Assembly: GCA_946122785.1 (NCBI GenBank)
Contig: CAMGYJ010000011.1
Location: 10,664,001 to 10,728,000, forward strand
Source of the DNA: Linum tenue
Taxonomy: Eukaryota; Streptophyta; Magnoliopsida; Malpighiales; Linaceae
Length of the DNA: 64,000 nucleotides
Direction: 5' to 3'
Positions 1-11,830 of this stretch are shown in pieces. Within the stretch, counting starts at the first letter, position 1. Each line of letters begins with the position of its first letter. The translations under genes and the position numbers were made by a program. Below the pieces are notes generated by a model. It was not told the DNA's origin. It ran no database searches and saw nothing but the letters and a program-made list of their open reading frames with translations.

Positions 1-475
1 TTAGTGACGTGGCGGGTCAGGTTTTATCATTTCTGGTCCAAAACAACACTGACTAGGCGCTCATGTTAGCCACGTCAGCACATAACAGACTCTATTAACG
101 GAATTGGACGGCAACTAACGGCGAGTGACTAAATGTGTCCTGTTTTAGTAATTACAGTGACCAAATTTGATATTAACTTTTTCTAGTGACTAAACATGTC
201 CCGATTTAGTAATCTTAGTGATCAAATGTGTCTTTAACCCCTTTTTATTTTTATTTTTATGAATGTCACTCGAATTACTAAAACATGTCACATTTAGTCA
301 CTCACCGTTAGCCTCTGTACAACTCCATTAACGAATTTGGACGGAAACTAACGGGTGGGTGACTAAATGTGACATGTTTCAGTAATTCGAGTAACCAAAA
401 TTGATATTAATTTTTGCTAGTGATTAAACATGACATCATATAGTAATTTCAGTAAACAAATGTGGCATTTACTCT
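1..475. repeat. Diverged direct repeat block
   Basis: Two diverged copies of the same sequence lie at about 90-240 and 330-470. Both contain the words GTGACTAAATGTG and AGTGATCAAATGTG-like variants, with an ACGGAATTGGACGG-like start. No coding potential was found. It looks like the end of a degraded repeat family, but I cannot assign a class. Confidence 0.5.
266..396. repeat. Foldback inverted repeat, about 46-bp arms
   Basis: The left arm (266-311) is nearly the reverse complement of the right arm (348-396). The shared core is CATGTCACATTTAGTCAC, with an intervening spacer of about 36 bp. RNA or single-stranded DNA from here would form a long hairpin. It may be a foldback MITE or an arm of the surrounding repeat. 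Confidence 0.55.
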
Positions 476-798
476 ATTAGAAAAGGGAGGCCAAAGGCTT
501 AAGGCTGGGCGGTGTTCGAGGTGCCAAACTGCCAGTAACAAAAATAAGCTTAAAATGAGAGGGACAGTGTTCGGACCAAAAACCTATCCCTTGCATCCAA
601 CATCAGCCGAGTCCTACTACCACCACCCCACTTCACAGTTAAATTTTTTTTTTCCATAGATATTCCAAAAAAAACATATATAATGTATAAAAGTAAATCT
701 TTTTCAAGCTTAATGAAAAAAAGACATCAGCCGATCAACCACCAACCAACGATAAGAGAACATTCTTGCCACGATATGGGCAACTTTTTAATACTTAT
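476..798. other. Intergenic, nothing recognised
   Basis: AT-rich sequence with short spurious ORFs. I see no domain, repeat or RNA signature. Confidence 0.4.
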
Positions 799-893
799 TC
801 GGCAAACAGTGGCGGAGCCAGCTCATAACAAGGTGGGTCCCGGGACCCACCTTGGCTCAAGATTATAGTGTTTGTAAAATCGTATTGTATAGG

Positions 894-2817
894 TACTACA
901 AGAAACTTCACTTTCTGCGACGGAAGTTTTCGTCGCAGAAAGCCCTAAATTTCGTCGCAGAATGTTTCCACGACGGATTACAGCGTCGCAAAAAAGAATA
1001 AACATTCGTCGCCTATACTGCGTCGCAAAAAGTTCTGCGACGAAAAAAACTGGTTCGTCGCAGAAATAAAGGAATTCGTCGCGGAAGGTCGGTGATTTTA
1101 CGACGAAGATGTCGTCGCAAAATGGACATTTGGCGACGAAAAGAGCTCTATCGTCGCAGAAAATAAAAATTTTGCAACGTAAGATTCCGTCGCCGAAGGT
1201 TACCTGATTTTAGCAACAGAGGCATTTTTCGAGTTATTCACAATTTTCCGGCTCATTTTAGTTCACAATTTATTCTGATATTTTTAAAAATGATTTATTC
1301 TTATTTACTTTTTGAGTTTTCCTGCATTTTAGTTCATACTTTATTCTGCTTTTTTTGGACTTATTTACCATTTATTTTCTGGTCCATATCAAATCGTCCT
1401 TCTCGTCAAACAGTAAATCCCAGATTCACCCAAGATTACCATAGTATCAATTCCACTTTCACAGCCAATATCCAAATTGGCCGTCTAAAACTCCAGATGT
1501 AAAGCATTTAGAGGATATAAACAAAGCCTCTTTACCAAACCTGCAAAAACAACCAAGTCAGATCTAGATCTGAAACACTCAGTAAGAAACAATGAAAAAT
1601 CTATGCAACATAATCTCACCGAAAGAGTTTCCTCTTGCATAGCCGTCGTTACCGCCGATGAAATACAAAGCTACGAGCGACAGCCTTCTCCCACTGAAAA
1701 CCAAAACTTACCAAACAACCAGGTCAGAAGCCCCGTGAGCTTTGTCCGCCTTCGCCGCCGTGAGATTCGCCCATAAGAAGCCGCAGTGAGTTTCGTCCCT
1801 CGCCGTCACGAGTATCAACTGTCGCCACCGTGAAGTCGCCCCTGTCTCTGTGGTTCTAAAGCTCCGACCGAGAGAAAAGGCAAATCGAAAACCCAAAAAA
1901 GAGAGGGAGTACTATCGAGGGAGAGAGAGTAAATTGAGAGGAGATATAGGGAGTCGGTGTGAGAAGAGAGCAGATCGACAGGAGAGGAATATTGGCGAAG
2001 AGCTGCGCTAAACTAGATAGGATTTTGAAGAGCAGAGAAAAAAATCAGAGGAGAAGAGGATTGGGGAAGTGAATGCGGCTAGGGTTTCTTTGCAAACTTA
2101 GTTTATATACAAGCAGTTTTGTCCAATAAAGTTCAGGATATTTACAGCAAATTGCCACCGTAAATGACCCTCTTCGTCTGTTAAAAAAATAGACACTTGA
2201 GCCTCGGCTGAGTTTCGAACCATTGACCATATGGTCTCAAGCGAATGAATATCTAACACACTAACCAGTTAGGCTAATGTTATAACTTGTTAAATACATT
2301 TATCTACATGAATTTATTGGTACATATTTTTAATACGAAATTATAAAAATGAAAAAATCGTTATGTTAGATTAAATTTGTTTCGTTGATAAAAACTGTGA
2401 TGACAGCCAAGCGTAGAAAGAACTCCCAATAATTCCGCGACGAGAGAAATTCGTCGCAAAAACAGTGTAACATTCAGCGACGACCAACTGCCGTCGCAAA
2501 AAATTTCTTTGTATTCTGCGACGACAAAAATTCGTCGCAAATAATTCTGAAACTTCTGCGATGACACAATGTCGTCGCAACAAATTTTTCTATATTCGGC
2601 GACGAACGTTATCCGTCGCAAAAGGTCGATAAACAATCTGCGACGAGTTTATTCGTTGTGGAAAAGAAATGTTCGTCGCAGAACCCTATGCCCCACCTAC
2701 CACTGAATAATGAGTCAATCCGCGACGAAAAAGTAGAATTCGTCGCAAAAACTAAACTTTCTGCGACGAATTTCTTGCTGTCGCAATAGAATTCGTCGCA
2801 AAAAGAGCAGTTTCTTG
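894..2817. mobile_element. CACTA-like non-autonomous element with subterminal repeat arrays
   Basis: The left end reads TACTACAAGAAAC, one base from the CACTACAAGAAA terminus of CACTA elements. The right end retains only GTTTCTTG, so its terminus is damaged. Both ends carry dense arrays of TTCGTCGCAGAA-type motifs in both orientations (about 915-1200 and 2430-2805), the usual layout of transposase-binding subterminal repeats. The middle (1500-2050) looks like captured host sequence but shows no recognisable protein. Next to the right end a GATTAAACCATGGTTTC word occurs twice (2817-2833 and about 2847-2864). Confidence 0.6.
2185..2282 (-). other. tRNA-like sequence (A/B box), SINE or tRNA relic
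   Basis: On the minus strand a TAACTGGTTAGTGTG word resembles a pol III A box. About 45 bp downstream GGTTCGAAACT resembles a B box (consensus GGTTCGANTCC). A run of seven T residues follows, a plausible pol III terminator. I could not draw a clean cloverleaf, so it is more likely a tRNA-derived relic than a working tRNA gene. Confidence 0.35.
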
Positions 2818-3274
2818 ATTAAACCATGGTTTCTGCGATTGAATCACGATTAAACCATGGTTTCAACATAAATATCATACTATTGACTTTTTTAGTACAG
2901 CCACTGCTACGGATTTACAATCATTGCTAAATTATTACACAAATAACAATATTTGTACACAATTAATAACTCTCGAACCTATTACCTCATGTTTACTCGT
3001 TGTACTTATCTACAAATAAATTGTAGAAAACTTTGTGGTACACATGAACCTTCCATATTATATAAATAACTCTTGACTTTATATAAAACTGTGTCTTTAA
3101 TTATGTATTATAAATTTACTAATTTCTAATTTAGTATCAAATTATCCACCTTCCAACGAAAATATGCCGACATACTATGAAACGCGTTATAGGTCATTTC
3201 ATTCATTTTATAGAATTTTATTTTTATGTCGGACCCACCTTAAGTGAAATCCTGGCTACGCCACTGTCGGGTAA

Positions 3275-3732
3275 AGCTAAGTCATCAACTTAATTTCTAC
3301 CCTTTGCAGTGCAGAAGTCAAGGATCGAGCCCTTGTAGCTGTTAGATGACCGCAATGCAGCAAACCCTACAAAAGAGCAATCAAACTACACAATAATAGG
3401 ATCCAACTAGACCTTTGCAGGGAGCTGGAAACAGGACCACTAGCACATAGGCCAGAGCTAAAACTAAATATTGATAAAGCTCCATACTAGAAAAGCACAA
3501 GCAAACTTATCCGCTTAGGACTTAATTGTCCCAACGCAGCAGGCCTGCGTGGCCTGAGGTTGCCACCTCTCAGCTTTGGAGCTTCTGAGTGCCATGCTCG
3601 CAACCATACTGCTCTCCCCAACCGCTTCAGAGACGGTACCAGGATGACAGTGGCGGAGGAGATGACCGGTGCCAACGCGGATGAACTGGGTGAGGGAACT
3701 TACAAAAACTGTATGATGAATTGTGGGCGAAG
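3275..3732. other. Unassigned sequence interrupted by the LTR element
   Basis: This sequence continues at 9366 after the LTR retrotransposon is removed. Short ORFs exist on both strands but none matches a family I know. Confidence 0.3.
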
Positions 3733-3737
3733 CTTGG

Positions 3738-4470
3738 TGTTGGGAAAATTGTTCACGTATACTATTTTCTTGCAACATAAGCAAACACATAAGATTAAGA
3801 AAAACATGCAAAGACACATGCAAGCGTCCTAGCCGATAGAATTCACTATCTCTCCTTAAAGAATCTTATTCCCCTCAAGTACCCAAGGTTGTGGAATGAT
3901 TCCTCCCAGGATAGAAAGGACGTACCTTTTCCGGCGTAGCGGTACCTCAAACTCCGGAAACCATCGAACGCAGCGAAACGGCGAGAACCACACTTGACTC
4001 TATTTTCTCTTTGAAAAGAATGCAGAAAAAAAAACTAGTTTTGGATTTTGGCAGAGTTTCAGTACCGGGAAAAAATCCATGTAAAACTCGTAGTTAAAAC
4101 AAGAGGGGGTATGGTGATATTTATAGAAAATGAAGGGGTACATTGAAGGGAGGCAACTCTTCATATGGGTGGTTACACCCCAACCATTGCATTGGTTCGT
4201 TTAAAATATTTCAACCATTGCATTGGTTCGGCCTCATGGAAGTTGGACCGGTTTGGTTATTCCAACCGCCACATCTGTTCGGTTTGATTTGGTTCAACTT
4301 GGTTTGGTTCATTTGGTTACACAAACCAATTTAACCAATTAACCACATATTACATCAAATCGATCGAATTCGAGGTCATGCCTTCTCACATCTTACCAAC
4401 ATGGTACTTCAAGAGACTCTCTTGAAACTTTCCCCTTTTATTTCCATTCACACCACTAAAAATCCCAACA
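3738..4470 (-). repeat. 3' LTR of the pol-less retrotransposon
   Basis: 733 bp, against 700 bp for its partner. The extra length is a tandem duplication around 4190-4225 of the ACCATTGCATTGGTTCG region. It ends next to the polypurine tract. Confidence 0.9.
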
Positions 4471-4480
4471 ATCCCCCACA
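4471..4480 (-). other. Polypurine tract
   Basis: The minus strand reads TGTGGGGGAT directly before the 3' LTR. It is the expected plus-strand priming site and fixes the element's orientation. Confidence 0.75.
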
Positions 4481-7313
4481 TGAATGGAGAATGTTGTACT
4501 TTAAAAACTATGCAAAATATCGTGTGATTCTCGACTAAGAATTAGTTGCATCGGAATAGGTAGGTTTCCCTTTGAACCTTCCTTAGTGAACATATATCGA
4601 GTATACTCACCAATCGGTAGATGTGATATCTTTGAACCGTAGGTTTTGCTTGTATACTAAGACAACATATGTCACACACCTAACTCTTATCCGTTCACTG
4701 GTTCTCATTGTTGTGTTCGTTTCAGCCATGAACACCGCCTGGTCTCATGAGTGCTTAGAGAACTGGCCTTCTTTTATTCTCCTTGAAGCGGCTCCACTTC
4801 ACACTCACATAGGTGATTTCTAAACATGTATTCCGAAAATACACTATTTGATCACATCCTGTGTCAAACTTAGAAGCCATTAAAAACCTTCTATCTTTAG
4901 GTTTACCCTTATAGTTGGACATTGTCTCATCATGAGAATGGACTTTGAATAATTTGACAATGTCGGACCATCAATCACAACTTTGTTTTCTCCTTGAACC
5001 TAGAGGTTGGGTCTGCTAATCCTGCTTAGGTAGAGTTACCGCCATGATGATTTGTCCTAGGCCACGAGTCCATTTCCTTCGATGCTTAAATTAATTTCTA
5101 GATGGGCCCCCACGTTTGTTATCACTTGATCTAAACTGATCATCTCCGATAACTTCGCTAGAAATTAACCAATCAATAATGTTATGTTTCTACGACGAGA
5201 TTTTTCACATAACACTTCTAGCCCTTGCAATAACCATTTTGTGCAAAAGTGCGTTTTATTAACGCCAGTCTTTGCGGGCCAAACTACTCAACTTCATCGG
5301 TCTTAGAGTTTAACTTGGACGTTTTCCAAGATACTGCTCCTCGTTAACCATAAATGCATATCCATTAATGGACTATGGCTTTTGGTTCACCCAGTGAGTT
5401 CCTTTGGGTACAATACACCAAAGACTCGTCTCTTTTGATTCACTACACATCATTTGTGAGCTTGACTTGATTTTATTGCCTTGTAATAATCATAACACAT
5501 GTCAACGGTATTGAAGTCTCTCCAATTCATTAACCTTAGAGTACTTAAGCTTCACAAGTATCTCTTCAAATGTAGTGACATTTATGACTTAGCTTAGAGT
5601 TTACATAAAACTCCTAAGTATTCACATCATTTCACTTTGGAATCACCCAAACGACATTCCACATCACTTCTCCCCATTTTATCCCCCACATTTCAACTAT
5701 TTCGCCATAGTTGTTGAAACCAACGTTTCCGGTTTGGGGAATGTTGTTCATATACATTCATGTATATGGTCAAAATCATCTCTTTGGGAAGAGTGGATCA
5801 ACATCAATAAAAATTCTAGCTCTCTGACAAAATGTCAATATATGCTAGAGTTTACTCATAAGTTATACCCTTGGACTGGGTTAACTCCACAAGGTTTAAG
5901 GACACTCACTTTCTCATTGGACACCTTCATACTTTCAAGTATGACTTCGCTTACCTTTCCACTTTTGTCTTATGGATAGGTTTGCGTCCCATTGTAGGGT
6001 CTTGAGATAGTAGCCGAAACAATGGGCTCTTCTCCCCCACAATTCTACTCTTTGCCAAACATCATGGAATAATCCCATTTATTTTTCATGGTTTTACTTA
6101 TTGAACTTGCCAACCACTATGTGTATCTAATTGTTTACCAATGGTATGATCTCACTCGATTAGCATACCACAAACAATTCAGATTTTATTAGAAAAATCA
6201 TCCAATTACTTACCAATGGTATTGATCAAGGCAACTTGAGACGTCATAAGTAATTCAGATGCATTCCAGTAATGGAAATCCCATCTAATTACTTTCCAAT
6301 GACATTTCATCTATGTAACATGATATACCACAAGTAATTCAAACGAATTTCTAATTCAATTGTCTAATTACTTTCCAATGGTATAAACTTCATAAATATA
6401 CCATAAGTAATCCAGTCTTTATTTTCAATAAGATCGTCTCAATTGAGCTCTCATGCCAAATTGTTTTCCAATGATATATATTTATATATACCATAAACAA
6501 TTCTGTCAATGAGCTTCACGTTGATAATCATAGGTCATAAACAATTCTGACCTAATGCTTATCTTGATGACAACCATCATTTAGCAAGCTTATTAAATCC
6601 CTATAAGGATCAATCATAGCTTCATTTTTCTTCGCTCATGGCATAGGAAACATCAAGTCCTAAATCACATGCATGATAAACAAATTATCATGTCTTGACC
6701 AACATCGTTGGAATTAGAATTCCTTGTCGCTTGTAGCTTTCTCGTAATGCATTTCTTAAACGTGCATTAACCAAATTTCATCTCCAACACATTAGAGGTA
6801 TACTCTTTCAAACTATGTCCAACATACTATGAACATTACGTTTGCAACCATTCCGGCTTAGATAGACTTGACTCACAAGTCCCCACTTGCCACACTCCAT
6901 AGGTTATACACACCTATGATTGTTCATATTCTCCCACTAGATAGTTTACTACTATCCAAACCACCGTTACTTACAGTCCATGAAGGATTATCATAAGTAC
7001 TTCCATCATCTCATACATCACCTTGAATGAAGTCCAAATTAAATTGGCACATTTATCATTCATCCATGCCACAAAAATGAAATGGACCAATGCAATAAAA
7101 GCATTAAAACTTTGTGGTTAATTTTGGAACCAAACAAACTCGTAAGGTTTTATCCAACTAATTTTCCATTTGGGAGATAAGAACATTTGTCCTTTATTCA
7201 TCATGTAAATACACGACTTACATAGGTACACACATATTAATACCATATGTATATATACACACGCATACATATGTCTACTCCTCAAAGGAGATTACAATAC
7301 ATATACAAGAATC
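4481..7313 (-). other. Non-coding interior of the LTR element
   Basis: 2.8 kb without a credible ORF on either strand. It includes a locally repeated module, CCAATGGTAT-like and ACCATAAGTAATTC-like words recurring every 60-100 bp between about 6130 and 6500. Confidence 0.6.
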
Positions 7314-7718
7314 CTAAGGATTCTTGGGGTCGAAGTCAGGATCAGAGAGGCATTCATCGGTCTCTATGTCGGAGTACTCCTCCTCGTTCTCCGATTCCTC
7401 AACTTCCTCTTCTTCCCCCATACTCTCCATCGAGTCCACATGGGTGCCCAAATCGTCCACATTAGGACCCATTGAGTACCAATCATAGATGGGTATATCA
7501 TCTAAAGTCCAATAATTGGTTGGATGCTCTCCACCAATGTCATTATATAGCAGATCCCCGCTATCGTCATAAAAATCGAACCATTCTTCATTGTCAAACT
7601 CCATCTCGGGAGTAGAAAGATCAATGATCTTCGGATATGATTCGATATTGATGACCTCTATGACGTCATCGTCATCCTCGTGAGTTGGACTCCATACATT
7701 GTGGGGACTACCAGCCAT
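7314..7718 (-). CDS. Acidic 134-aa ORF inside the LTR element
   Basis: I do not recognise this protein. It opens with ATG (MAGSPHNVW...), runs 134 residues to a stop, and is strongly acidic. A DDDD stretch lies near residue 15 and a long Glu/Asp-rich tail occupies roughly residues 97-125. There is no zinc knuckle, protease motif or membrane segment, so it is not an obvious Gag. It lies about 0.94 kb inside the 5' LTR on the element's sense strand, where gag normally sits. It could be a captured host exon or an element-specific accessory protein. Its being open in a young element suggests, but does not show, that it is used. Confidence 0.45.
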   Translation of the reverse strand: MAGSPHNVWSPTHEDDDDVIEVINIESYPKIIDLSTPEMEFDNEEWFDFYDDSGDLLYNDIGGEHPTNYWTLDDIPIYDWYSMGPNVDDLGTHVDSMESMGEEEEVEESENEEEYSDIETDECLSDPDFDPKNP

Positions 7719-8643
7719 GTTGTTACTAATTCAATGAAACACATTGCCAATGCCATTGTTCTCTTTATAAAATCCAAAGAGCCAAATAAAGGAAACAACA
7801 AAAGTAACTTCGGATGGTCATTGAAATTCACATTTCCACGGCAACCAAATCTCCAAATAATATAATTAGCATGTACTTCATTGCCATGCATGATGATAAT
7901 TATATCACACAGATATACATAATGGCATGCAAGGAGGTTTCAATGTTTCGTTAATGAATGAAATGCCCGACATAAAATAATATATATATGTGTCTCAAAC
8001 ATATATACAAGAAACCGAATTAATGGTTCTCTCAATTAACAGGAAAATCATGTTTAAATGGATATGCCAATTTCCTGAACCATCAAATATACTACCAGAA
8101 TCATATATATAATCTCATCTCACGCACACATATATATATACCATTATATTCACACTTTGAATATAAAAAGAAAGAGAAACAGGGTATTACCCGGAATGAT
8201 TGATTGGATAATCTGGTGTCTTTGGTTCTCTTCTTCGTGTAGGGATCATCAATGAAAGAGAATGACAGGTTTTGGCACTTTTAAATGTACAAACACAAAG
8301 CACTCATTATGAAGCAATACAATGCTTCATATCCAACCGCGCGCCAAAACATACATCTGATCCGTTAACCAATACCAACTGTTCCTTTTTTTTTTCTTTC
8401 AAACCATGCAATGTTTCACCTTATTCAAATGCATGCAACGACTTATGAAGCCAAAGTGCTAATATCATCATTTTACTAAAATGAGAATCATTTTGCATAG
8501 CATGAAATGCATGGGACTATCATATCTAGATCAAAAAAAACATGCGATGCATAAATACACGAATAAAGTGATTATTACACAACCTAATTTGTGCAACAGA
8601 ACGTGTTCGATTATGTCAAATAATATATAAGAACAATTACAAC

Positions 8644-8658
8644 ATAAGATTCTTTAAG
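8644..8658 (-). other. Primer-site position, complementary to U5
   Basis: The minus strand just after the 5' LTR shows no TGG-starting tRNA-type primer site. Instead, 15 bases (plus-strand ATAAGATTCTTTAAG) are the exact reverse complement of 8778-8792 within the LTR. Confidence 0.5.
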
Positions 8659-8660
8659 AT

Positions 8661-9360
8661 TGTTGGGAAAATTGTTCACGTATACTATTTTCTTGCAACA
8701 CAAGCAAACACATAAGATTAAGAAAAACATGCAAAGACACATGCAAGCGTCCTAGCCGATAGAATTCACTATCTCTCCTTAAAGAATCTTATTCCCCTCA
8801 AGTACCCAAGGTTGTGGAATGATTCCTCCCAGGATAGAAAGGACGTACCTTTTCCGGCGTAGCGGTACCTCAAACCCCGGAAACCATCGAACGCAGCGAA
8901 ACGGCGAGAACCACACTTGACTCTATTTTCTCTTTGAAAAGAATGCAGAAAAAAACTAGTTTTGGATTTTGGCAGAGTTTCAGTACCGGGAAAAAATCCA
9001 TGTAAAACTCGTAGTTAAAACAAGAGGGGGTATGGTGATATTTATAGAAAATGAAGGGGTACATTGAAGGGAGGCAACTCTTCATATGGGTGGTTACACC
9101 CCAACCATTGCATTGGTTCGGCCTCATGGAAGTTGGACCGGTTTGGTTATTCCAACCGCCACATCGGTTCGGTTCGATTTGGTTCAACTTGGTTTGGTTC
9201 ATTTGGTTACACAAACCAATTTAACCAATTAACCACATATTACATCAAATCGATGGAATTCGAGGTCATGCCTTCTCACATCTTACCAACATGGTACTTC
9301 AAGAGACTCTCTTGAAACTTTCCCCTTTTATTTCCATTCACACCACTAAAAATCCCAACA
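8661..9360 (-). repeat. 5' LTR of the pol-less retrotransposon
   Basis: 700 bp. It contains a TATA box at 9039-9046 on the minus strand, about 315 bp from the U3 start, and ends in the short TGTTGGGA inverted repeat. Confidence 0.9.
9039..9046 (-). promoter_or_regulatory. LTR TATA box
   Basis: TATAAATA on the minus strand, conserved in the partner LTR at 4118-4125. Transcription would start about 30 bp further left. Confidence 0.6.
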
Positions 9361-9528
9361 CTTGGAGCACAAAGATGGAGAGCCAAGAAGAAAGACGAAT
9401 CTTTGCGCAACAAATAAATGAATGGTATCCTGGTAGGTCTAGTGGGCCTTCAGTGGAACAAGAAAGTCTTTCGCTAGGCGGCAAGGGCAAGCCAGAGAGA
9501 GGAAGCGGGAGAGCCACCTTACAATTAT

Positions 9529-11756
9529 TTTTTTATTTTTATTTTTTTGGATTGATTGGAGGCAAACGCCAAGAACAAAGAAAGAGTTACAGGGGTATTT
9601 GGGGGAGATGGACAATGTTTCGAGGTAAAACCACACCTCGTTCATCATCCTGCAAAATGTGCATCAAAGGGGCTGGCGGGTCAACTAGTTCATACATACT
9701 ATGTGGATAGACGAGACCGTACTTCGATAGCCAGTCCGCGACTCTATTCCCTTCACGGTAAGTATGTACTATATTGACCAACCAATCATGCGCAAGCAAC
9801 CTGCAGATATATCTCAAAAGAGAGGCAAAGGGGTGAACATGGTCGAATCTATGATGAATGAAGTCAATAGCTAGACGGGAATCAGACTCAACGATGAGGA
9901 GCCTGAATCCTCTCCTCCACGCCATCTCCAGACCCTGCTTAATTGCCCAAAGCTCTGCACAAGCCGCCGAGCAGTCACCAATGGAGTAGTAGAACCCCCT
10001 AGCCAGCGTCGTTGATCATCCCTGAAGACTCCTCCTGCTGCCGCCTTCCCGGGGTTTCCTTGAGAAGCTCCATCAACGTTAAGCTTGCACCAACCCATAG
10101 GTGGTGCACTCCAGCCAACATCAGCCTCGACCCTGTCCGGCTTTCGATTACCACGAAGCTGCAACTGTGAGGAAGCCATCCAGGCAGAGTGCTAAAGATT
10201 AACCTTAAGGTGGATAGCATGCCGCGGAGAGTGGGGAGACAAAAGCTTGCTACCATCGCTGAAAACACCTTTGTTCCGGTTCTTCCAAAGAGTCCACAGA
10301 GAAATGCTGAAGTTTGAGGCCCAAGGGACGCCATTACTATCCGTCTTCGTGTTAAGGATATTCGTGTGAACCCACTAATCAAGGTCTGCTGTCAGGAAAT
10401 CCACCTTGTTGTTTGCTGGCACCTCTCTTGTCCAATAGAAGAGGGAGGTCGGACAGTCCCTCAGGATATGAAGCTCAGTCTCTAGCACATTAACACACCT
10501 GGGACAAAAAGGATTAGGAGCTATGTGCCTTTCGAACCTCCTTTTGTTGGTGTTGATGCGATGGAGAAGAACCAGCCAGATGAAGTGTCTAACGCGCTCC
10601 GGAACTTGAAGGATTCACACTGCTTTCCAAGTCTGCTGATCCGTAGTCTGGGGCGTAGGAAAGGCAATCCGGTAAGCAGATTAAGCTGTGAAATCCCCGG
10701 TAGAGGTGGGCTGCCAGCATAATCTGTCTTCTTCTGTAGAGAGCGGATCTGTAGCTATCGCCGTGATCTTATCCATGACATCCGTTGGCAGCCATTACTG
10801 GAAGAGCTCCACCCGCCATTTGTCGTCGTCATTCATGTAAGCAGCTACTGGTTTATGAGCCTCCATCTCCGGGATTGGCGACACTGCAACATCCTTCAGT
10901 GGTACCTGCAAAGCCCAAATGTCAGTCCAGAACTTGGTGTTTAGGGGTGGGCAACGGGTCGGGATACCCGTCCCGTTTGAAACGGGTACCCATTCCCATT
11001 TGGAGGACAAAGTCCATCCCATGCCCCAAACCCATAAGGGTTAACGGGTACTCGTTACCCATACTGGACGGATAACGGGTACCCAAACTACCTGTATCAA
11101 ACCCATTTTGCATAAAATTAAACAGAATGTTAATTGAGAAACATGATTATACGCGGGGAGCAGCAACTCCAAATTAATACATTATTATGTTACAATTATT
11201 CATAATAAATCTCTTCCACTGTCTCGCACACTTCCTTTTATCTTTCAAGTTTTGTCCCTATTGCTCCTTTCATTTCCATTTCTGGTGAGAAGCTTGCTAG
11301 TGAGAAGTGGAGAAGAAGTTGGGAACTGGGCATTGATCATTTGCTTCCTCTTTTCCTCGGTTTCTGCACCATTTTGAAGCCTCATAAATGGGGTCCCCTG
11401 TCTTCACCCTATATATAGACAACATCTCATTCCCTTTCTCTTTGCCTCAATATTCGCACTGTACCCAAAAGAAGTAGAATGCAGATGTGTATTACGGATA
11501 TTACGGGTACCCGTTTTACCCAAACGGGTATTAACGAGTAACCCGTGGGTACGCGTTGTAGAAATTATGAATCTCAAGTCCCATCCCATTAAAATAAAAT
11601 CGGTATTCGGATACTCGTAACCCTCAAAAAACGGGACGGATATGGGTATACCCAAATACCCGTTTACCATTGCCCACCCCTATTAGTGTTCTTCCCATTT
11701 GAAATGTTCCAAGCACATCCTTTCCGGATAATAGGATTAGCTTTGGTTATGCTTTT
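9529..11756 (-). mobile_element. 5'-truncated L1-type LINE, pseudogene
   Basis: Read on the minus strand it carries the 3' part of a plant L1 ORF2. There is a FWTDIW block (about 10920-10950), a zf-RVT domain (VPERVRHFIWLVL near 10580, CPRC with ELHILRDCP near 10460) and an RNase H domain (WCKLNVDGASQGNPG near 10080, then VESDSRLAIDF near 9870). Several stops and at least one frameshift break the frame. The minus-strand 3' end is A-rich (T-rich at 9526-9552). Flanks CCACCTTACAATTAT (9514-9528) and CCACCTCATAGTTAT (11757-11771) match at 12 of 15, a plausible target duplication. A hAT element splits it. Confidence 0.82.
10942..11682. mobile_element. Small non-autonomous hAT inside the LINE
   Basis: The ends are TAGGGGTGGGCAA and its reverse complement. 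The flanking 8-mers TTGGTGTT (10934-10941) and TTAGTGTT (11683-11690) match at 7 of 8. ACGGGTACCC-type motifs crowd both ends. Removing the element rejoins the LINE reading frame (NGKNT before, FWTDIW after), which confirms the boundaries independently. No coding region. Confidence 0.88.
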
Positions 11757-11771
11757 CCACCTCATAGTTAT

Positions 11772-11830
11772 TATTAATTAATAATATATAACAATATAAT
11801 AATATAAATTATTATTAATTAGAGTACATG
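11772..11830. repeat. AT-rich low-complexity tract
   Basis: TAATAATATA-like sequence just outside the LINE target duplication. Confidence 0.6.

Larger units (their letters stand above)
807..3266. mobile_element. Non-autonomous hAT element (Tip100-like ends)
   Basis: The left end starts CAGTGGCGGAGCCAG and the right end finishes with its near reverse complement CTGGCTACGCCACTG. The similarity continues inward to a shared AAGGTGGGTCC, giving imperfect terminal inverted repeats of about 35-39 bp. The flanking 8-mers TCGGCAAA (799-806) and TCGGGTAA (3267-3274) match at 6 of 8 positions, as expected for an old hAT target duplication. No transposase is visible. A second element (894-2817) occupies most of the interior. 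The class assignment rests on the end sequence and duplication size. Confidence 0.7.
3738..9360 (-). mobile_element. LTR retrotransposon without pol (LARD-like)
   Basis: Two near-identical LTRs (3738-4470 and 8661-9360) start TGTTGGGA and end TCCCAACA. The element is flanked by a perfect 5-bp duplication CTTGG (3733-3737 and 9361-9365). Orientation is minus: a polypurine tract TGTGGGGGAT on the minus strand abuts the left LTR, and the LTR TATA box points left. The 4.2-kb interior has no reverse transcriptase or integrase, only one acidic ORF (7314-7718). The LTRs differ by about six substitutions plus a 33-bp tandem duplication in the left one, so the insertion is young. It must have been mobilised by proteins from elsewhere. 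Confidence 0.88.

Noticed and set aside
915..2805. Regularly recurring TTCGTCGCAGAA words, superficially CRISPR-like
   Set aside because: Spacing is irregular, both orientations occur, and the arrays mirror each other at the ends of a CACTA-like transposon.
9291..9710. 139-codon plus-strand ORF
   Set aside because: It runs from the LTR across the insertion junction and through the LINE tail, so it is a chance frame.
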